DNA from: Candidatus Bathyarchaeota archaeon
GTDB taxonomy: Archaea > Thermoproteota > Bathyarchaeia > Bathyarchaeales > DTEX01
Direction: 5' to 3'
Assembly: GCA_018396555.1 (NCBI GenBank)
Contig: JAGTQL010000003.1
Coordinates: 1 to 41,721, forward strand
DNA: 41,721 bases
The position numbers and the translations under genes are program-made. A model generated the notes under the pieces. That model was not told the DNA's origin, did not search any database, and saw only the letters and a list, made by a program, of their open reading frames with translations. Below are positions 1 through 9,637 of this stretch, in pieces (position 1 is the stretch's first letter; every line of letters begins with the position of its first letter).

Positions 1-94
1 CTAAAGCATACATATACAACATGCTAATAAACCTATAAGGCAACAGGAAAAAAGAAAACCATAAAACCAAAGAAGAGACCCGGACAATAAAAAA

Positions 95-892
95 TTAAAC
101 CACAAAGCTAAATTTTCTAAAATAAATATTTTCCGTTTTCTCATTTAAATGTAAGTATTTGATGTAATAATTTTTAGATGCAATTTCATTCTCTGCACTT
201 TTGATATTTCCCGGTTCTAGCTCTATACTTAGGGATTCCTCAAATCCACGAATTAATGCATGTTTTACTTCAGTCATACTTATTTCTCGATTCAGCTCGT
301 CTCTAATTTTTGTAAGTGGGCTCCATACGCTTGTGCTTTCTCTTCTTTTCTCATCATTGTAAACTGTAAGCGCTTTTTTCAGCACATTTAAGTCTGAGTC
401 AACTAGAAGTGTTCCATGATGCAGTATAACGTTTCTTCTCCTCAATTGCGCAGAACCAGAAATTTTCTTTCCACAAATAAATATGTTTCCCGGAGGAAGA
501 AAACTGATCGATGATAACCCAAGTAGCTCTAATCCCTTAATTATTCCAGAACAAAGAATCCTGTACGATCCCGCTATATCTAATCCTTTCACCAAGCGGT
601 CATTACTATCTAAAACTATAGTGTAGTTCAAATTACCTAAGTCGTGATAAACTGTTCCTCCACCAGAAAACCTTTTGACTACCTGAATTCTCTCCTTAAT
701 GCATTCCTCAAGGTTAACTTCGGCACAAACTTTTTGAGATCGACCCAATATAACTGCGCGATTGTTTCTCCAAAACCTAAGGGTTGTTGGGACAATCCCC
801 TGAATTCTAGCCTCGAGAATAGCCTCGTCAATAGCTAAGTTCATCGCGGCATCATAAGTTATCTCAGAGTCCAGCAATCTCCATGTTACCAA
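95..892 (-). CDS. lplA: lipoate-protein ligase A (catalytic domain)
   Basis: Transfers lipoate, via lipoyl-AMP, to the lysine of lipoyl domains; here the likely client is the E2 encoded just downstream. The 265-residue protein carries the family signature RFSGGGTVYHD (residues 74-84) followed by LGNLNYT, and the adenylate-binding lysine region GKKISGSAQ (141-149). The start is a TTG at 892; no in-frame ATG lies near the N-terminus. Archaeal LplA is often bipartite (catalytic LplA plus a small separate accessory protein, known from Thermoplasma). This protein is about the length of the Thermoplasma catalytic subunit, and no accessory gene is visible here. It shares a strand with E2 and E1, 58 nt beyond the E2 stop, so co-transcription is likely. 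The distinction from an octanoyltransferase of the same fold rests on motif and context. Confidence 0.88.
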   Translation of the reverse strand: MVTWRLLDSEITYDAAMNLAIDEAILEARIQGIVPTTLRFWRNNRAVILGRSQKVCAEVNLEECIKERIQVVKRFSGGGTVYHDLGNLNYTIVLDSNDRLVKGLDIAGSYRILCSGIIKGLELLGLSSISFLPPGNIFICGKKISGSAQLRRRNVILHHGTLLVDSDLNVLKKALTVYNDEKRRESTSVWSPLTKIRDELNREISMTEVKHALIRGFEESLSIELEPGNIKSAENEIASKNYYIKYLHLNEKTENIYFRKFSFVV

Positions 893-950
893 CTATGCTA
901 CCCCGGATCAAAGGAAAATTGGAAGAAAAATGGGTAATTTGATAATATTC

Positions 951-2201
951 TTATGAAGAAAGCAGTAAACTGTAAGGTTTTTCAAGCAATTCTTTAACTT
1001 TTCCCAGGAATTTTGCTGCAATTACTCCATCAACAGCTCTGTGGTCTGCGGATAACGTGGTGTTCATAATCTTTCTAATTTTAATTTCTCCATTAACGAC
1101 GGTCGGTTTATCCCTTATTTTCCCAACTGCTAGTATTGCTACTTCCGGCGGGTTTATTATGGCTGTAAAGGAGTCCACGTCGAATATTCCCAAATTAGAG
1201 ATAGTAAACGTTCCACCAGTGAACTCATCTTCACTAAGCTTTTTCTCTCTAGCCTTTGCGATCAATTTTTCCACCTTAGATGATATTTGGATGAGATCCA
1301 TTGAATCTGCGTTCTTTAAAACTGGAACTATAGGTCCATCCTCTAATCCAACGGCAATGCCGATATTAATATCTTTTGACAATCTGACGTTTTCTCCATC
1401 GCATAGAGCGTTCAACTGAGGATACTCCCTTAAAGCCATAGCCACCGCCTTTATCAGCATATGTGTGAAGGATAAGCGAACGCCATTTTTAGCCTCAATT
1501 AAAGGAATTAACTCTTCCCTAAACCTTACAGCCTCAGTCATGTCGACTTCAACGCTAATGTAGAAATGTGGGATATTCATTTTACTATAGGTCATTTTTC
1601 TGGCTATAGCGCCGCGCATACCGGAGATCGGAATTACTTGAAAATCCTCAATCATTGGCGCCGCAGTAACAACTTGTCGCTCAGGAGATATGGAAGCGGG
1701 TGAAGGTAATACGGTAGCTTTGCTGGTTTCAATCTTGGCCAGATAGTCTAAAACATCCTTCTCAGTTATTCTCCCTCCTGGCCCTGTGCCAACTACCTGC
1801 GTCAGATCAACACCCTTCTCCCTCGCTATCTTCTTTGCCAGTGGAGAGGCCTTAATCTCCCTCTCTACTTTTCCCTCGCCTGTCGCCTTCGTAATTGACG
1901 CGGGCGCCGGGGCTTCGGCCCCTACCATGACCTCTTGGAGAGCTTCCTCAGGGATTTCTTCCCCCTCCTCAGCTATGTATCCTATTATTTTTGCCACTGG
2001 TACGACTTCCCCCTCTTGCGCCAGTATTCTTCTTAGTATGCCGGAACCCCTTGCCTCAACCTCCAAAACAGCCTTATCTGTTTCTACTTCCAGAAGGGTT
2101 TCCCCTCTTTCCACTCTTTCGCCCTCCCTCTTTAGCCATCTTAATATCTTTCCCTTCTCCATCGTCTGACCAAGTTTAGGCATGATAATTTCGAGGACCA
2201 T
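951..2201 (-). CDS. 2-oxoacid dehydrogenase E2 (dihydrolipoamide acyltransferase)
   Basis: Core acyltransferase of a 2-oxoacid dehydrogenase complex; it accepts the acyl group from E1 on a swinging lipoyl arm and passes it to CoA. Domains in order: one lipoyl domain (residues 1-78) with the lipoyl-lysine in ETDKAVLEVEA (K43); an Ala/Pro/Glu-rich linker; a peripheral-subunit-binding domain (about 118-155, ASPLAKKIAREKGVDL...GPGGRITEKDVL); and a C-terminal catalytic domain ending with the DHRAVDG active-site histidine motif. At 416 residues it has normal length. An AGGAG lies just before the ATG. It starts 23 nt after the E1 stop, so it is in the E1 operon. Whether the substrate is pyruvate, acetoin or a branched-chain 2-oxoacid cannot be told from sequence alone. 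Confidence 0.93.
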   Translation of the reverse strand: MVLEIIMPKLGQTMEKGKILRWLKREGERVERGETLLEVETDKAVLEVEARGSGILRRILAQEGEVVPVAKIIGYIAEEGEEIPEEALQEVMVGAEAPAPASITKATGEGKVEREIKASPLAKKIAREKGVDLTQVVGTGPGGRITEKDVLDYLAKIETSKATVLPSPASISPERQVVTAAPMIEDFQVIPISGMRGAIARKMTYSKMNIPHFYISVEVDMTEAVRFREELIPLIEAKNGVRLSFTHMLIKAVAMALREYPQLNALCDGENVRLSKDINIGIAVGLEDGPIVPVLKNADSMDLIQISSKVEKLIAKAREKKLSEDEFTGGTFTISNLGIFDVDSFTAIINPPEVAILAVGKIRDKPTVVNGEIKIRKIMNTTLSADHRAVDGVIAAKFLGKVKELLEKPYSLLLSS

Positions 2202-2224
2202 GATCTCCTACGCTCCTCTCATGA

Positions 2225-4225
2225 TTAAACTATCTTCTTCACGGCATCTATAATCTTTTCCTTACTTGGTACAACTGTTGCTTCAAGCACTGGGCTCATT
2301 GGTATTGGAACATCAGCTCCTGCAACCCTGATCACTGGCGCATCTAGATAGTCAAACGCCTCCTCCATTATTAGAGAGGCTATTTCAGCTCCGAAACCGC
2401 AAGTTTTGCATGCCTCGTGAACCACCACAGCTCTATGAGTTTTCTTTATTGATTTAACAATCGTGTCGGCATCTAAAGGTTTTAGGGTTCTTGGATCAAT
2501 AACCTCTGCTTCTATTCCTTCCTTCGATAGTTCTTCAGCTGCCTTTAAGGCGGTATGAACCATTCTGGAATAGGCGATGATTGTGGCATCTGTACCTGTT
2601 CTCTTAATGTCTGCAACCCCTAAGGGAACAGTATACTCGGCTTCAGGAACCTCTCCTTCAACATTATAAAGCATCTTATGCTCAATAAATAGTATTGGAT
2701 TGTTATCTCTTATACACGTCTTTAATAAACCTTTTGCATCAAAAGGTGTTGATGGCATTACAACAAAGATCCCGGGGGAATGAATGAACCATGCTTCTAG
2801 GCTTCCGGAATGGTGGGCCGCTATACCTCTGCCAGCTCCACCTTGAGTTCTATAGACGACTGGAACTATTGATTTTCCACCAAACATATACCTGTTTTTA
2901 GCAGCAATGTTAACTATTTGATCCAGGGCTAATGTTATAAAGTCTATGTACATTATTTCAGCCACCGGTCGCATCCCGGTCATTGCTGCGCCAGCAGCGG
3001 ATCCAGCAATTGCTGCTTCGGAAATAGGTGTATCTCTCACCCTTTCAGGACCAAACTCATCATATAAACCTCTTGTAACACCATAGGCGCCACCATAAAC
3101 GCCTACATCTTCCCCCATTATAAAGACGCTTTCATCCCTTAGCATTTCCTCTCTTAACGCTTCATTTAATGCCTGTCTATAGTTGATTTTACGCATTTTT
3201 AGCCCCATCTTTTTAGCTGTAGGCAGATCTTTAATGGACGACTTCGGGTCGATGTAAATCTCTGTATACAGGTCCTCGTAAACAGATTCGATTGGCGGAT
3301 ATGGACTGCTTAACGCGAATCCTTCAGCCTCATTTATTTCTTCCGTAACTTCTTCTTCAAGCAATTTTAATTTCTCTTCAGTTAATATTCCTGCGTCAAA
3401 CAGTTTTCTAGAGAAGCTTTTTATAGGATCTTTCATTCTCCAGAATTCCTCTTCATCTTTCGTTCGATATCTTCTCGGATCGCTTAGTGAGTGACCAAAA
3501 TACCTGTAAGTTTTGCACTCAATAAATGTTGGCCCCTCTCCTCTTCTAGCTCTTTTAACAGCCTCATCAACGGTCTCCTTAACGTTAAGCACGTCCATGC
3601 CGTCAGCGATAACCCCTGGAATATTATATCCTTTAGCCCTCTCAGCAATATTCTCAAACGGAAAGGCTTTTTTAACTGATACCGACATTCCATAAAGGTT
3701 GTTTTCGCATATGTATACAACCGGGAGCTTCCATATGGCTGCCATATTTAGTGACTCATGAAAAGCTCCAGTATTAGCAGCTCCATCACCGAAGAAGCAT
3801 AAAACAACCTGGTTAGTTTTTCTCATTTTAATTGATAAAGCTGCTCCTGTAGCAACTGGAATATTTGACCCAACTATTCCGGTCGCTCCAAGGTTTCCTG
3901 AACTAACATCAGCAACATGCATTGACCCGCCCTTACCCTTGCAATATCCAGTAGCTTTGCCAAGAAGTTCAGCCATCATAAGTTTTATGTCTGCACCCTT
4001 TGCTATGCAATGCCCGTGACCTCGATGTGTACTTGTTATATAATCATCTTTGCGTATGGCTGCGATGGAACCTACGGCGACGGCTTCTTGACCTATATAT
4101 AAATGGGATGCACCCTTAGCAATATCTTGCATTAAAAGATCCATGTATTTTTCCTCAAACTCTCTTATGAGCATCATCTGCCTTAAATATCCAATTAGCT
4201 CCTCAAGTGTATACTTTTCAAGCAT
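2225..4225 (-). CDS. 2-oxoacid dehydrogenase E1, fused alpha-beta subunits
   Basis: Thiamine-diphosphate-dependent decarboxylase of the same complex. E1 alpha occupies residues 1-320 (TPP-binding [15 protein letters not shown], then [10 protein letters not shown] and the phosphorylation-loop-like [15 protein letters not shown]). E1 beta follows from about 345 ([44 protein letters not shown], and a C-terminal transketolase domain with [12 protein letters not shown]). The two are usually separate genes; here they form one 666-residue frame without a stop. The junction lies around residues 320-345. A GGAGGAG Shine-Dalgarno precedes the ATG, and a TATA-like box is about 50 nt upstream. The alpha part most resembles the acetoin/pyruvate dehydrogenase branch, but substrate is not assignable. 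It forms an operon with E2 and lplA and is divergent from the broken E3. Confidence 0.93.
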   Translation of the reverse strand: MLEKYTLEELIGYLRQMMLIREFEEKYMDLLMQDIAKGASHLYIGQEAVAVGSIAAIRKDDYITSTHRGHGHCIAKGADIKLMMAELLGKATGYCKGKGGSMHVADVSSGNLGATGIVGSNIPVATGAALSIKMRKTNQVVLCFFGDGAANTGAFHESLNMAAIWKLPVVYICENNLYGMSVSVKKAFPFENIAERAKGYNIPGVIADGMDVLNVKETVDEAVKRARRGEGPTFIECKTYRYFGHSLSDPRRYRTKDEEEFWRMKDPIKSFSRKLFDAGILTEEKLKLLEEEVTEEINEAEGFALSSPYPPIESVYEDLYTEIYIDPKSSIKDLPTAKKMGLKMRKINYRQALNEALREEMLRDESVFIMGEDVGVYGGAYGVTRGLYDEFGPERVRDTPISEAAIAGSAAGAAMTGMRPVAEIMYIDFITLALDQIVNIAAKNRYMFGGKSIVPVVYRTQGGAGRGIAAHHSGSLEAWFIHSPGIFVVMPSTPFDAKGLLKTCIRDNNPILFIEHKMLYNVEGEVPEAEYTVPLGVADIKRTGTDATIIAYSRMVHTALKAAEELSKEGIEAEVIDPRTLKPLDADTIVKSIKKTHRAVVVHEACKTCGFGAEIASLIMEEAFDYLDAPVIRVAGADVPIPMSPVLEATVVPSKEKIIDAVKKIV

Positions 4226-4272
4226 CAGTTCTCCTCCAGACTAGCACTTGAGTCGTAAATACTGATAACGGT

Positions 4273-4280
4273 CTTTTAAA
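4273..4280 (-). promoter_or_regulatory. TATA-like box for the E1-E2-lplA operon
   Basis: On the minus strand the 222-nt divergent spacer reads TTTAAAAG here, in a long A/T tract. A transcription start about 25 nt further on, near 4248, would leave a short leader carrying the GGAGGAG ribosome-binding site ahead of the ATG at 4225. For the divergent E3 the spacer holds a GAGGTAA about 8 nt before its ATG and a weaker T-rich box near 4385. Confidence 0.5.
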
Positions 4281-4447
4281 TATTTTTTATATGCTACGCT
4301 ACTGGTTAAAAGAGATGCGTTTAGAATTGGCTAATTAATTGTCATACTTTATGTTACTGATTCAGGAAATTCCTTTTCCAAAAGATTTTTATGATTATTC
4401 ATGTATTGAAAATCATTCTAATAATTGTATCTTTGAGGTAATAACTT

Positions 4448-5915
4448 ATGTTAAAAGAAGATGTTTATGATGTAGCGATTATAGGTGCAGGTATAGGTGG
4501 CTACGTCTCAGCTATAAGATGCTCACAGCTGGGGATGCGCGTTGTATTAATTGAGAGATGGAAAGTTGGCGGTGTATGTTTAAACAGAGGATGCATACCG
4601 ACTGCCGTGCTGTTTACTACAGTTAATCTTTTAGAAAAAATTAGACGCGCTAAAGATTATGGAATTCTCATCGGGAGTTTTTCAGTGGATCTCAACAACT
4701 ATGCGAGAAAAAATTAGACGCGCTAAAGATTATGGAATTCTCATCGGGAGTTTTTCAGTGGATCTCAAAGGAGTTAAAGCCAAAAAAGAAGCTATAGTTG
4801 ACCGTCTGAGCCAGGGAGTTAGATATTTACTTGAAAAAAATAAGGTTGATTTTATTGAGGGAGTTGGTAGAATAAAATCACGAAATCGCATAGTTGTTGA
4901 GAGAAATGGTGAAGAAAGGATTGTTAATGCGAAAAATATTATCATAGCATCTGGTTCCAGACCTAGACAACTGCCTAACATCCTCGCGGATGGAATTAAA
5001 ATAATTACGGCTGAGGATGTCTTAGGTCTAGAAGAGGTTCCGGAAAACATATTTATTATAGGCGGCGGGATTCTGGGAGTTGAATTCGCCCAAATATTTC
5101 GCTCATTAGGGGCAAATGTAACGATTCTGGAAAAGAGACAAAACTTACTTCCTAACCTCGATAAAGAAGTTGGCACTACTTTTCGCAGGATTTTGGAGAG
5201 AAACGGCATTAAAATATTTACAAGAGTCTCCTCCGAATTGGCAAGCGTTAAGAATGATAAAGTCAATTTAACATTCCAGGCGGACGGAGGGAAAGTTGAC
5301 GCTACCGCTGATAAAGTCATAGTCACTGTTGGGCGGATACCGAATATAGAAGATTTAGGTCTTGAAAATATAGGTGTTCGATTAAAGGATGGTTTTATAG
5401 AAGTTGATAGACGCATGAGAACTAATGTTCCCAATATTTATGCTGTGGGCGACGTCATTGGCGGAAAAATGTTTGCGCATGCAGCTCTTGCTGAAGGTTT
5501 GGTTGCAGCCGAAAATATTGCTGGATTAGAAAGAGAGATTGAATGGAGAACAATTCCAGTCTGCATATATACTACGCCTGAGATTGCGAGCGTAGGTTTA
5601 ACGGAAGAGGAAGCCGCCAATTTAGGTTATAAAATATCAGTTGGAAAGTTCCCATTTATGGCTAATGGAAGGGCACTGGCTCTTGGCGAAAGAGAGGGGT
5701 TTGTTAAAGTGATTGCCAGTAAAGAAACTGATGAAATTTTGGGGGTTCACATAATTGGTCCAGATGCGTCTAATATGATTAGTGAGGCTACAGTTGCGAT
5801 AAGGCTTGAATGCACATCCGAAGAGCTAGGCAGAATTATTCACCCTCATCCTACTTTAAGCGAGACAATTATGGAGGCGGCTTTGGCGGTTTTTGGGAGG
5901 GCAATCCATGTTTAA
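4448..5915 (+). pseudogene. lpd: dihydrolipoamide dehydrogenase (E3), frame broken by a tandem duplication
   Basis: Flavoprotein that reoxidises the E2 lipoyl arm with NAD+. The N-terminal frame (4448-4717) holds the FAD-binding GAGIGG (residues 13-18) and the redox disulfide GGVCLNRGCIPT (C44, C49). The rest lies in another frame open to 5915: an NAD-binding GGGILGVEFAQ, the second FAD motif NIYAVGDVIGG, and the C-terminal HPHPTLSE active-site histidine. A 63-nt segment occurs twice (4633-4695 and 4706-4768, period 73 nt). Removing one 73-nt unit leaves 1395 nt, a perfect 464-residue E3 with the expected LEKIRRAKDYGI...VDLKGVKAKK junction. As it stands, neither half alone can be an active E3. 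Sequence otherwise looks unrelaxed, so the event is recent or is an assembly error. Confidence 0.85.
4633..4768 (+). repeat. 73-nt tandem duplication inside lpd
   Basis: Two identical 63-nt copies, 4633-4695 and 4706-4768, are separated by the 10-nt spacer CAACTATGCG. The period (73) is not a multiple of three, so the duplication shifts frame and creates the TAG that ends the N-terminal lpd frame at 4717. Identity between copies is complete as far as I can read. Confidence 0.95.
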
Positions 5916-5988
5916 CAAAGATTAACCACTGACTAGGTCTTCTTTAAATAGGAGTTTTCATTAATTTTTGCTGAAGGAAGGGGTTTAT

Positions 5989-6837
5989 ATGTCTGAAAGC
6001 ATGGCCCGAAGGAGAAGAGTTGAAGGGAAAGTTGCCTTAGTGATTGGTGCTTCTGGAGGAATAGGTGAAGGAATAGCTAGAGATTTCGCTAGGGAAGGGG
6101 CTTATGTCGCCCTTGTTGCCAACAGAAACCTTCAGAGGGCGCAAAAGATTGCGGAGGAAATAAATCATCAGTATGGACTTGGCAGAGCTATTGCGCTGAA
6201 GGCCGACGTGACCAGCGAGGAAGAGGTGGAAGAAATGGTTAGGAAAACCGTTGAAGCCTTTGGCGTGATCGATATAATGGTTTACAGCGTCGGCATGGTA
6301 AAGGCGGGAAGCGTTAAAGAAATGAAACTAGAAGACTTTGAGCATGTGACCAAGGTAAACTATACTGGATACTTTTTATGTGTTAAGCACGTAGCACGGG
6401 TTATGGCTGAACAGCATAGGCGTGACCCATCACGCTGGATGGATATAATCCAAATTAACTCTAAATCCGGTCTACAGGGGAGCTATAAAAATGCCGCTTA
6501 CGCCGGGAGTAAATTTGGCGGCATTGGATTAACGCAGAGCTTTGCGCTTGAGCTGCTGGAGGATGGTATTAAAGTTAACGCAATATGTCCAGGAAACTAC
6601 TTTGATGGACCGTTATGGTCGGATCCGAAAGAGGGACTTTTTGTGCAATATTTAAGAGCGGGTAAGGTTCCCGGCGCAAAGACTATTGAAGACGTAAGGA
6701 GATACTATGAATCTAAGGTTCCCATGGGTAGAGGATGCGCCATCGAGGATATGATGCAAGCAATATACTATGTGATAGAGCAAAAGTATGAAACTGGGCA
6801 GGCCATTCCAGTCACCGGTGGACAGGTAATGAGGTAA
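5989..6837 (+). CDS. SDR oxidoreductase, sorbitol-6-phosphate dehydrogenase-like
   Basis: NAD(P)-dependent short-chain dehydrogenase. Visible motifs: the Rossmann glycine motif GASGGIGEGIA near the N-terminus, the catalytic serine region QINSKSG, and YAGSKFGG (the YxxxK pair). The C-terminal part, with NYFDGPLWSDP, YYESKVPMGRGC and a closing TGGQVMR, is like bacterial SrlD (sorbitol-6-phosphate 2-dehydrogenase) rather than fatty-acid FabG. I place the start at ATG 5989, just after an AAGGAAGGGG site; an upstream TTG at 5968 would run through that site. A TATA-like TTTAAATA at 5943-5950 fits. The exact polyol substrate is inference. Neighbours are a PHP protein and two zinc dehydrogenases, suggesting a sugar or polyol oxidation island. 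Confidence 0.8.
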   Translation: MSESMARRRRVEGKVALVIGASGGIGEGIARDFAREGAYVALVANRNLQRAQKIAEEINHQYGLGRAIALKADVTSEEEVEEMVRKTVEAFGVIDIMVYSVGMVKAGSVKEMKLEDFEHVTKVNYTGYFLCVKHVARVMAEQHRRDPSRWMDIIQINSKSGLQGSYKNAAYAGSKFGGIGLTQSFALELLEDGIKVNAICPGNYFDGPLWSDPKEGLFVQYLRAGKVPGAKTIEDVRRYYESKVPMGRGCAIEDMMQAIYYVIEQKYETGQAIPVTGGQVMR

Positions 6838-6878
6838 GCGTATTTCTCCCAAAAATTTCCTTGCAATACAAGGCATTG

Positions 6879-8420
6879 TCATTCCTCTACCATGAAGAAG
6901 GTTTTTATGATATCTTCGAAATTTTCTCTTGCTTTGTAATCAATTTGAATTGTTTGCTTATTACGCAGTTTAATAGCGTTTAGTAGGATGTTTGGCATCT
7001 TGAAACCCGGCTTTACAACCCAATTGCATTGCTTATCACCTAAGATTAAATGGAGCCCAAGCGCAACTTTTAGAGTGTTTTCCTTCCCGATATTCATGAG
7101 CCACTCTGAAACATCATCCGGCCATGTTATTCTGCCTATAAAGGAGAAGAAAGGAATGCCGAAAGCTCTATCTTTGAAAGCGAGATTTCCAGTGGAGTCA
7201 ATATAACCTATTCCAGCGTATCTGGACAAGAATTGATGGCCGAGAATTAAATAGGCTCCCTTCTTAAAGACTGGGAGAAAATCAGCCTTCTTAGAGAGGT
7301 CATCTACAAGTGGTTGGGGAGATTTGGTGTTATGTTCGGTTCCATTAAAGACTGGAAAACCACGTTTCCCCGCAACTTCCAAGATCTCCCTTAACCGCTC
7401 TTCAGTATTTCTTTTTGGAATAACTTCAATCGCAAAGATTCCATAATTCTCAAGCTCATCAAAAAGAGAATCTAGGTCCGCTTCCTTTTCGGTGATTGGG
7501 TTGCCCAAAACTGGATAGGTTGGTATGGCACCATACTCCCTGTATAAAGAAATGAGTTTTTCGAGATTTGGGAAGGCCTCAGCTGGTTCTTCAACGTAAG
7601 CTGGCCCACCAGCTTTCAAGAGCTCATTTCTAATTAGATCTTGAAGGCCCTCATCGCTTGAAAGATTGATTTTAATGTCACCGAGAAGCTTCCGTAAAAA
7701 TTCTTTAAGGTCATGATTATTTGGAAATTTTTTTCTGATAAGCTCTGCAGCTGCTTGCGCTACATGTCTCTCTGTTACGTTTCCACGGGGTGTACATTTT
7801 AGCACGTCATCGAATGTTAAATTTAGAGACGGGTCAATTCCCTTAAGGATCTCGTTTACTTTTTCAGTCATCTTCTCATATCTTCTTCTCAGAGCTTCTC
7901 TCATTGTTTTCAGTAGCGTGTTCCCCGGTGAATCCGGTTTAAGGTCCTGTACGACTCCTTTACCGCAAAGATATATTCGGCCCGGATTTTTTGGATCATT
8001 ATATCTCTCGCCCTTCACCTTAGCCTCTTCAGACATGGCTATGGCTTCTATGCTGAAGACCGCTTTCAATCCTAAAATTTTACATGCTTCACCGAATTCT
8101 CTGTGGCCAGTTACAGTGTAATGATCGTTTATTCCGAAAATTTCTAGCCCAGCCCTATAAGCCTCCCAGGCAGCCTCGGCGGGCGATCTGAAGATGCTGA
8201 AGGACTCGCTTGTATGGATATGTACATTTACCCAGCCATACCTTTTTGGTGGAGCAATAATCCCTTCGATTTCTAAACGTTTAAGCTCTTTAAGCGCCTC
8301 TAAACGCGACATCGGCTTTCTCTTTCCAGCATAATTTAATTCACCCTCTTCTGGCTCTCCGAGTAAACTGATAAGTATCTGAACTTTTTCAGGAAAAATT
8401 TTAACGCTATTGCCTTTCAT
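6879..8420 (-). CDS. PHP-domain metal-dependent hydrolase-like protein
   Basis: A large PHP-domain protein of about 513 residues. The PHP metal-binding signature VHIHTSES lies near residue 72, followed by GINDHYTVTGHREFGE and EAIAMSEEA, and far downstream VFNGTEHNTKSP, all consistent with a metal-dependent phosphoesterase fold. The middle, about residues 170-290, is a helical insertion not typical of histidinol phosphatase-type PHP proteins. I prefer the ATG at 8420 (MKGNSVKIF); the frame extends to a GTG at 8435 without a better ribosome site. It is convergent with the SDR and divergent from the zinc dehydrogenase at 8564. It is unlikely to be the histidinol phosphatase, which has a better candidate in the his operon. 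The true substrate is unknown to me. Confidence 0.72.
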   Translation of the reverse strand: MKGNSVKIFPEKVQILISLLGEPEEGELNYAGKRKPMSRLEALKELKRLEIEGIIAPPKRYGWVNVHIHTSESFSIFRSPAEAAWEAYRAGLEIFGINDHYTVTGHREFGEACKILGLKAVFSIEAIAMSEEAKVKGERYNDPKNPGRIYLCGKGVVQDLKPDSPGNTLLKTMREALRRRYEKMTEKVNEILKGIDPSLNLTFDDVLKCTPRGNVTERHVAQAAAELIRKKFPNNHDLKEFLRKLLGDIKINLSSDEGLQDLIRNELLKAGGPAYVEEPAEAFPNLEKLISLYREYGAIPTYPVLGNPITEKEADLDSLFDELENYGIFAIEVIPKRNTEERLREILEVAGKRGFPVFNGTEHNTKSPQPLVDDLSKKADFLPVFKKGAYLILGHQFLSRYAGIGYIDSTGNLAFKDRAFGIPFFSFIGRITWPDDVSEWLMNIGKENTLKVALGLHLILGDKQCNWVVKPGFKMPNILLNAIKLRNKQTIQIDYKARENFEDIIKTFFMVEE

Positions 8421-8563
8421 GGTTCTCGCCAACACAGCCTTAGGTATGCATGCTCCATATTCCTTAGATTCTTAAGGAAATCCCAAAAATATTTAAGTTT
8501 TCATCGCTTAGTTAGTGTTAGAAAAATTTATCTCAATGAGAAGATTTAGAGATTAGAGTTTGA

Positions 8564-9628
8564 ATGCCTATGAAGATGAAGGCAGCTTTTCTCGTCGATA
8601 AAGAACGTTTTGAGATTAGAGAGATTGAGAGGCCCAAATGCGGTCCCGGAGAGGTCTTAGTTAGGGTTAAGGCATGCGCCGTCTGTGGCACGGATCTAAG
8701 AATATTTCGTGGTGAAAAGAAAATAGAGGTTCCGATAACTGGGCATGAAATCTCTGGAGTAATTGAAGAGATGGGCGATGGGGTCAGTGGGCTTTCAATC
8801 GGTGATAAAGTAGCTATCGAGACGGTTGTTGGATGTGGGAAGTGTGATGCATGTAGGAGGGGAGAAGAGAACCGTTGTAGACGAAAGTATAAGGCTATAG
8901 GTTATCAATATAACGGTGGCTTCGCACAGTTCACTCTTATACCCAAAGAAGCTGTGAGCCAAGGATGCGTAATTAAGATGCCAGGTCATCTATCTTTTGA
9001 GGAAGCTACGATTGTTGAGCCGTTTTCATGCGTAATTAATGGTTGGTATCCATTTAGAAAAAGGGAGCTAAGATTCACAACCGTGGTTATAGGAGCGGGG
9101 ATAATCGGCATGCTCCATGTAGAATACGCTAAACAGATGGGTTCAAGGGTGATACTTGTTAATCGCACATCTCCAAGATTAATTCTTGCCCAAAATATCG
9201 GTTTGCCTGCTGACGAATTTATTGATGCGAGCAAATGTGATCCGGTTAAAAAGGTCAGAGAGTTAACTGACGGTTTAGGAGCTGATGTTGTGATATGCGC
9301 AGCTTCCTCAAAAAATATTCAGAGGGAAGCTCTTGAGATGGCGGCTGTAGATGCGGACATAAGCTTTTTTGCAGGATTACCAAAAGATGACTCAAACGTT
9401 TTATTGGATTCAAATCTGATACATTATAATGAGCTTCATATTCACGGATCTAATGCTTCTAATAGAAAGCAGTATCTGGAGGCCTTAGATCTCATAGCCT
9501 CTGGAAAGGTTAATGTTAAGAAATTTATAACACATAAATTCCCATTAGAAAGAATTGCAGAAGCAATAAATTACCTCGAAGATAGATCCCTAAATGCTAT
9601 AAAAGTAATAATTGACCCTTGGATGTGA
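8564..9628 (+). CDS. zinc-dependent medium-chain dehydrogenase (sorbitol/threonine dehydrogenase type)
   Basis: NAD(P)-dependent alcohol or polyol dehydrogenase of the MDR superfamily. Near the N-terminus it shows the catalytic zinc ligand region CAVCGTDLR and GHEISGVIEEMGDG, then the four-cysteine structural zinc site CGKCDACRRGEENRC, then a Rossmann fold with VIGAGIIGMLHVEYAKQMGS. At 354 residues it has normal length. The start at 8564 has no clear Shine-Dalgarno; an AAAATTTATC box about 35-40 nt upstream suggests a leaderless or nearly leaderless transcript, and ATGs at 8570 and 8576 are alternative starts. It converges on the next dehydrogenase with only 9 nt between stops. Substrate unassigned. 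Confidence 0.86.
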   Translation: MPMKMKAAFLVDKERFEIREIERPKCGPGEVLVRVKACAVCGTDLRIFRGEKKIEVPITGHEISGVIEEMGDGVSGLSIGDKVAIETVVGCGKCDACRRGEENRCRRKYKAIGYQYNGGFAQFTLIPKEAVSQGCVIKMPGHLSFEEATIVEPFSCVINGWYPFRKRELRFTTVVIGAGIIGMLHVEYAKQMGSRVILVNRTSPRLILAQNIGLPADEFIDASKCDPVKKVRELTDGLGADVVICAASSKNIQREALEMAAVDADISFFAGLPKDDSNVLLDSNLIHYNELHIHGSNASNRKQYLEALDLIASGKVNVKKFITHKFPLERIAEAINYLEDRSLNAIKVIIDPWM

Positions 9629-9637
9629 TCTCTTAAT

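Noticed and set aside
4448-5915. Programmed frameshifting to express the broken E3
   Set aside because: The shift arises from a 73-nt duplication, not a slippery site. A ribosomal shift would still leave an extra copy of about 24 residues in the protein.
6879-8420. PHP protein as histidinol phosphatase (HisK type)
   Set aside because: Far from the his operon, twice the usual length, and a HAD candidate sits inside the operon.
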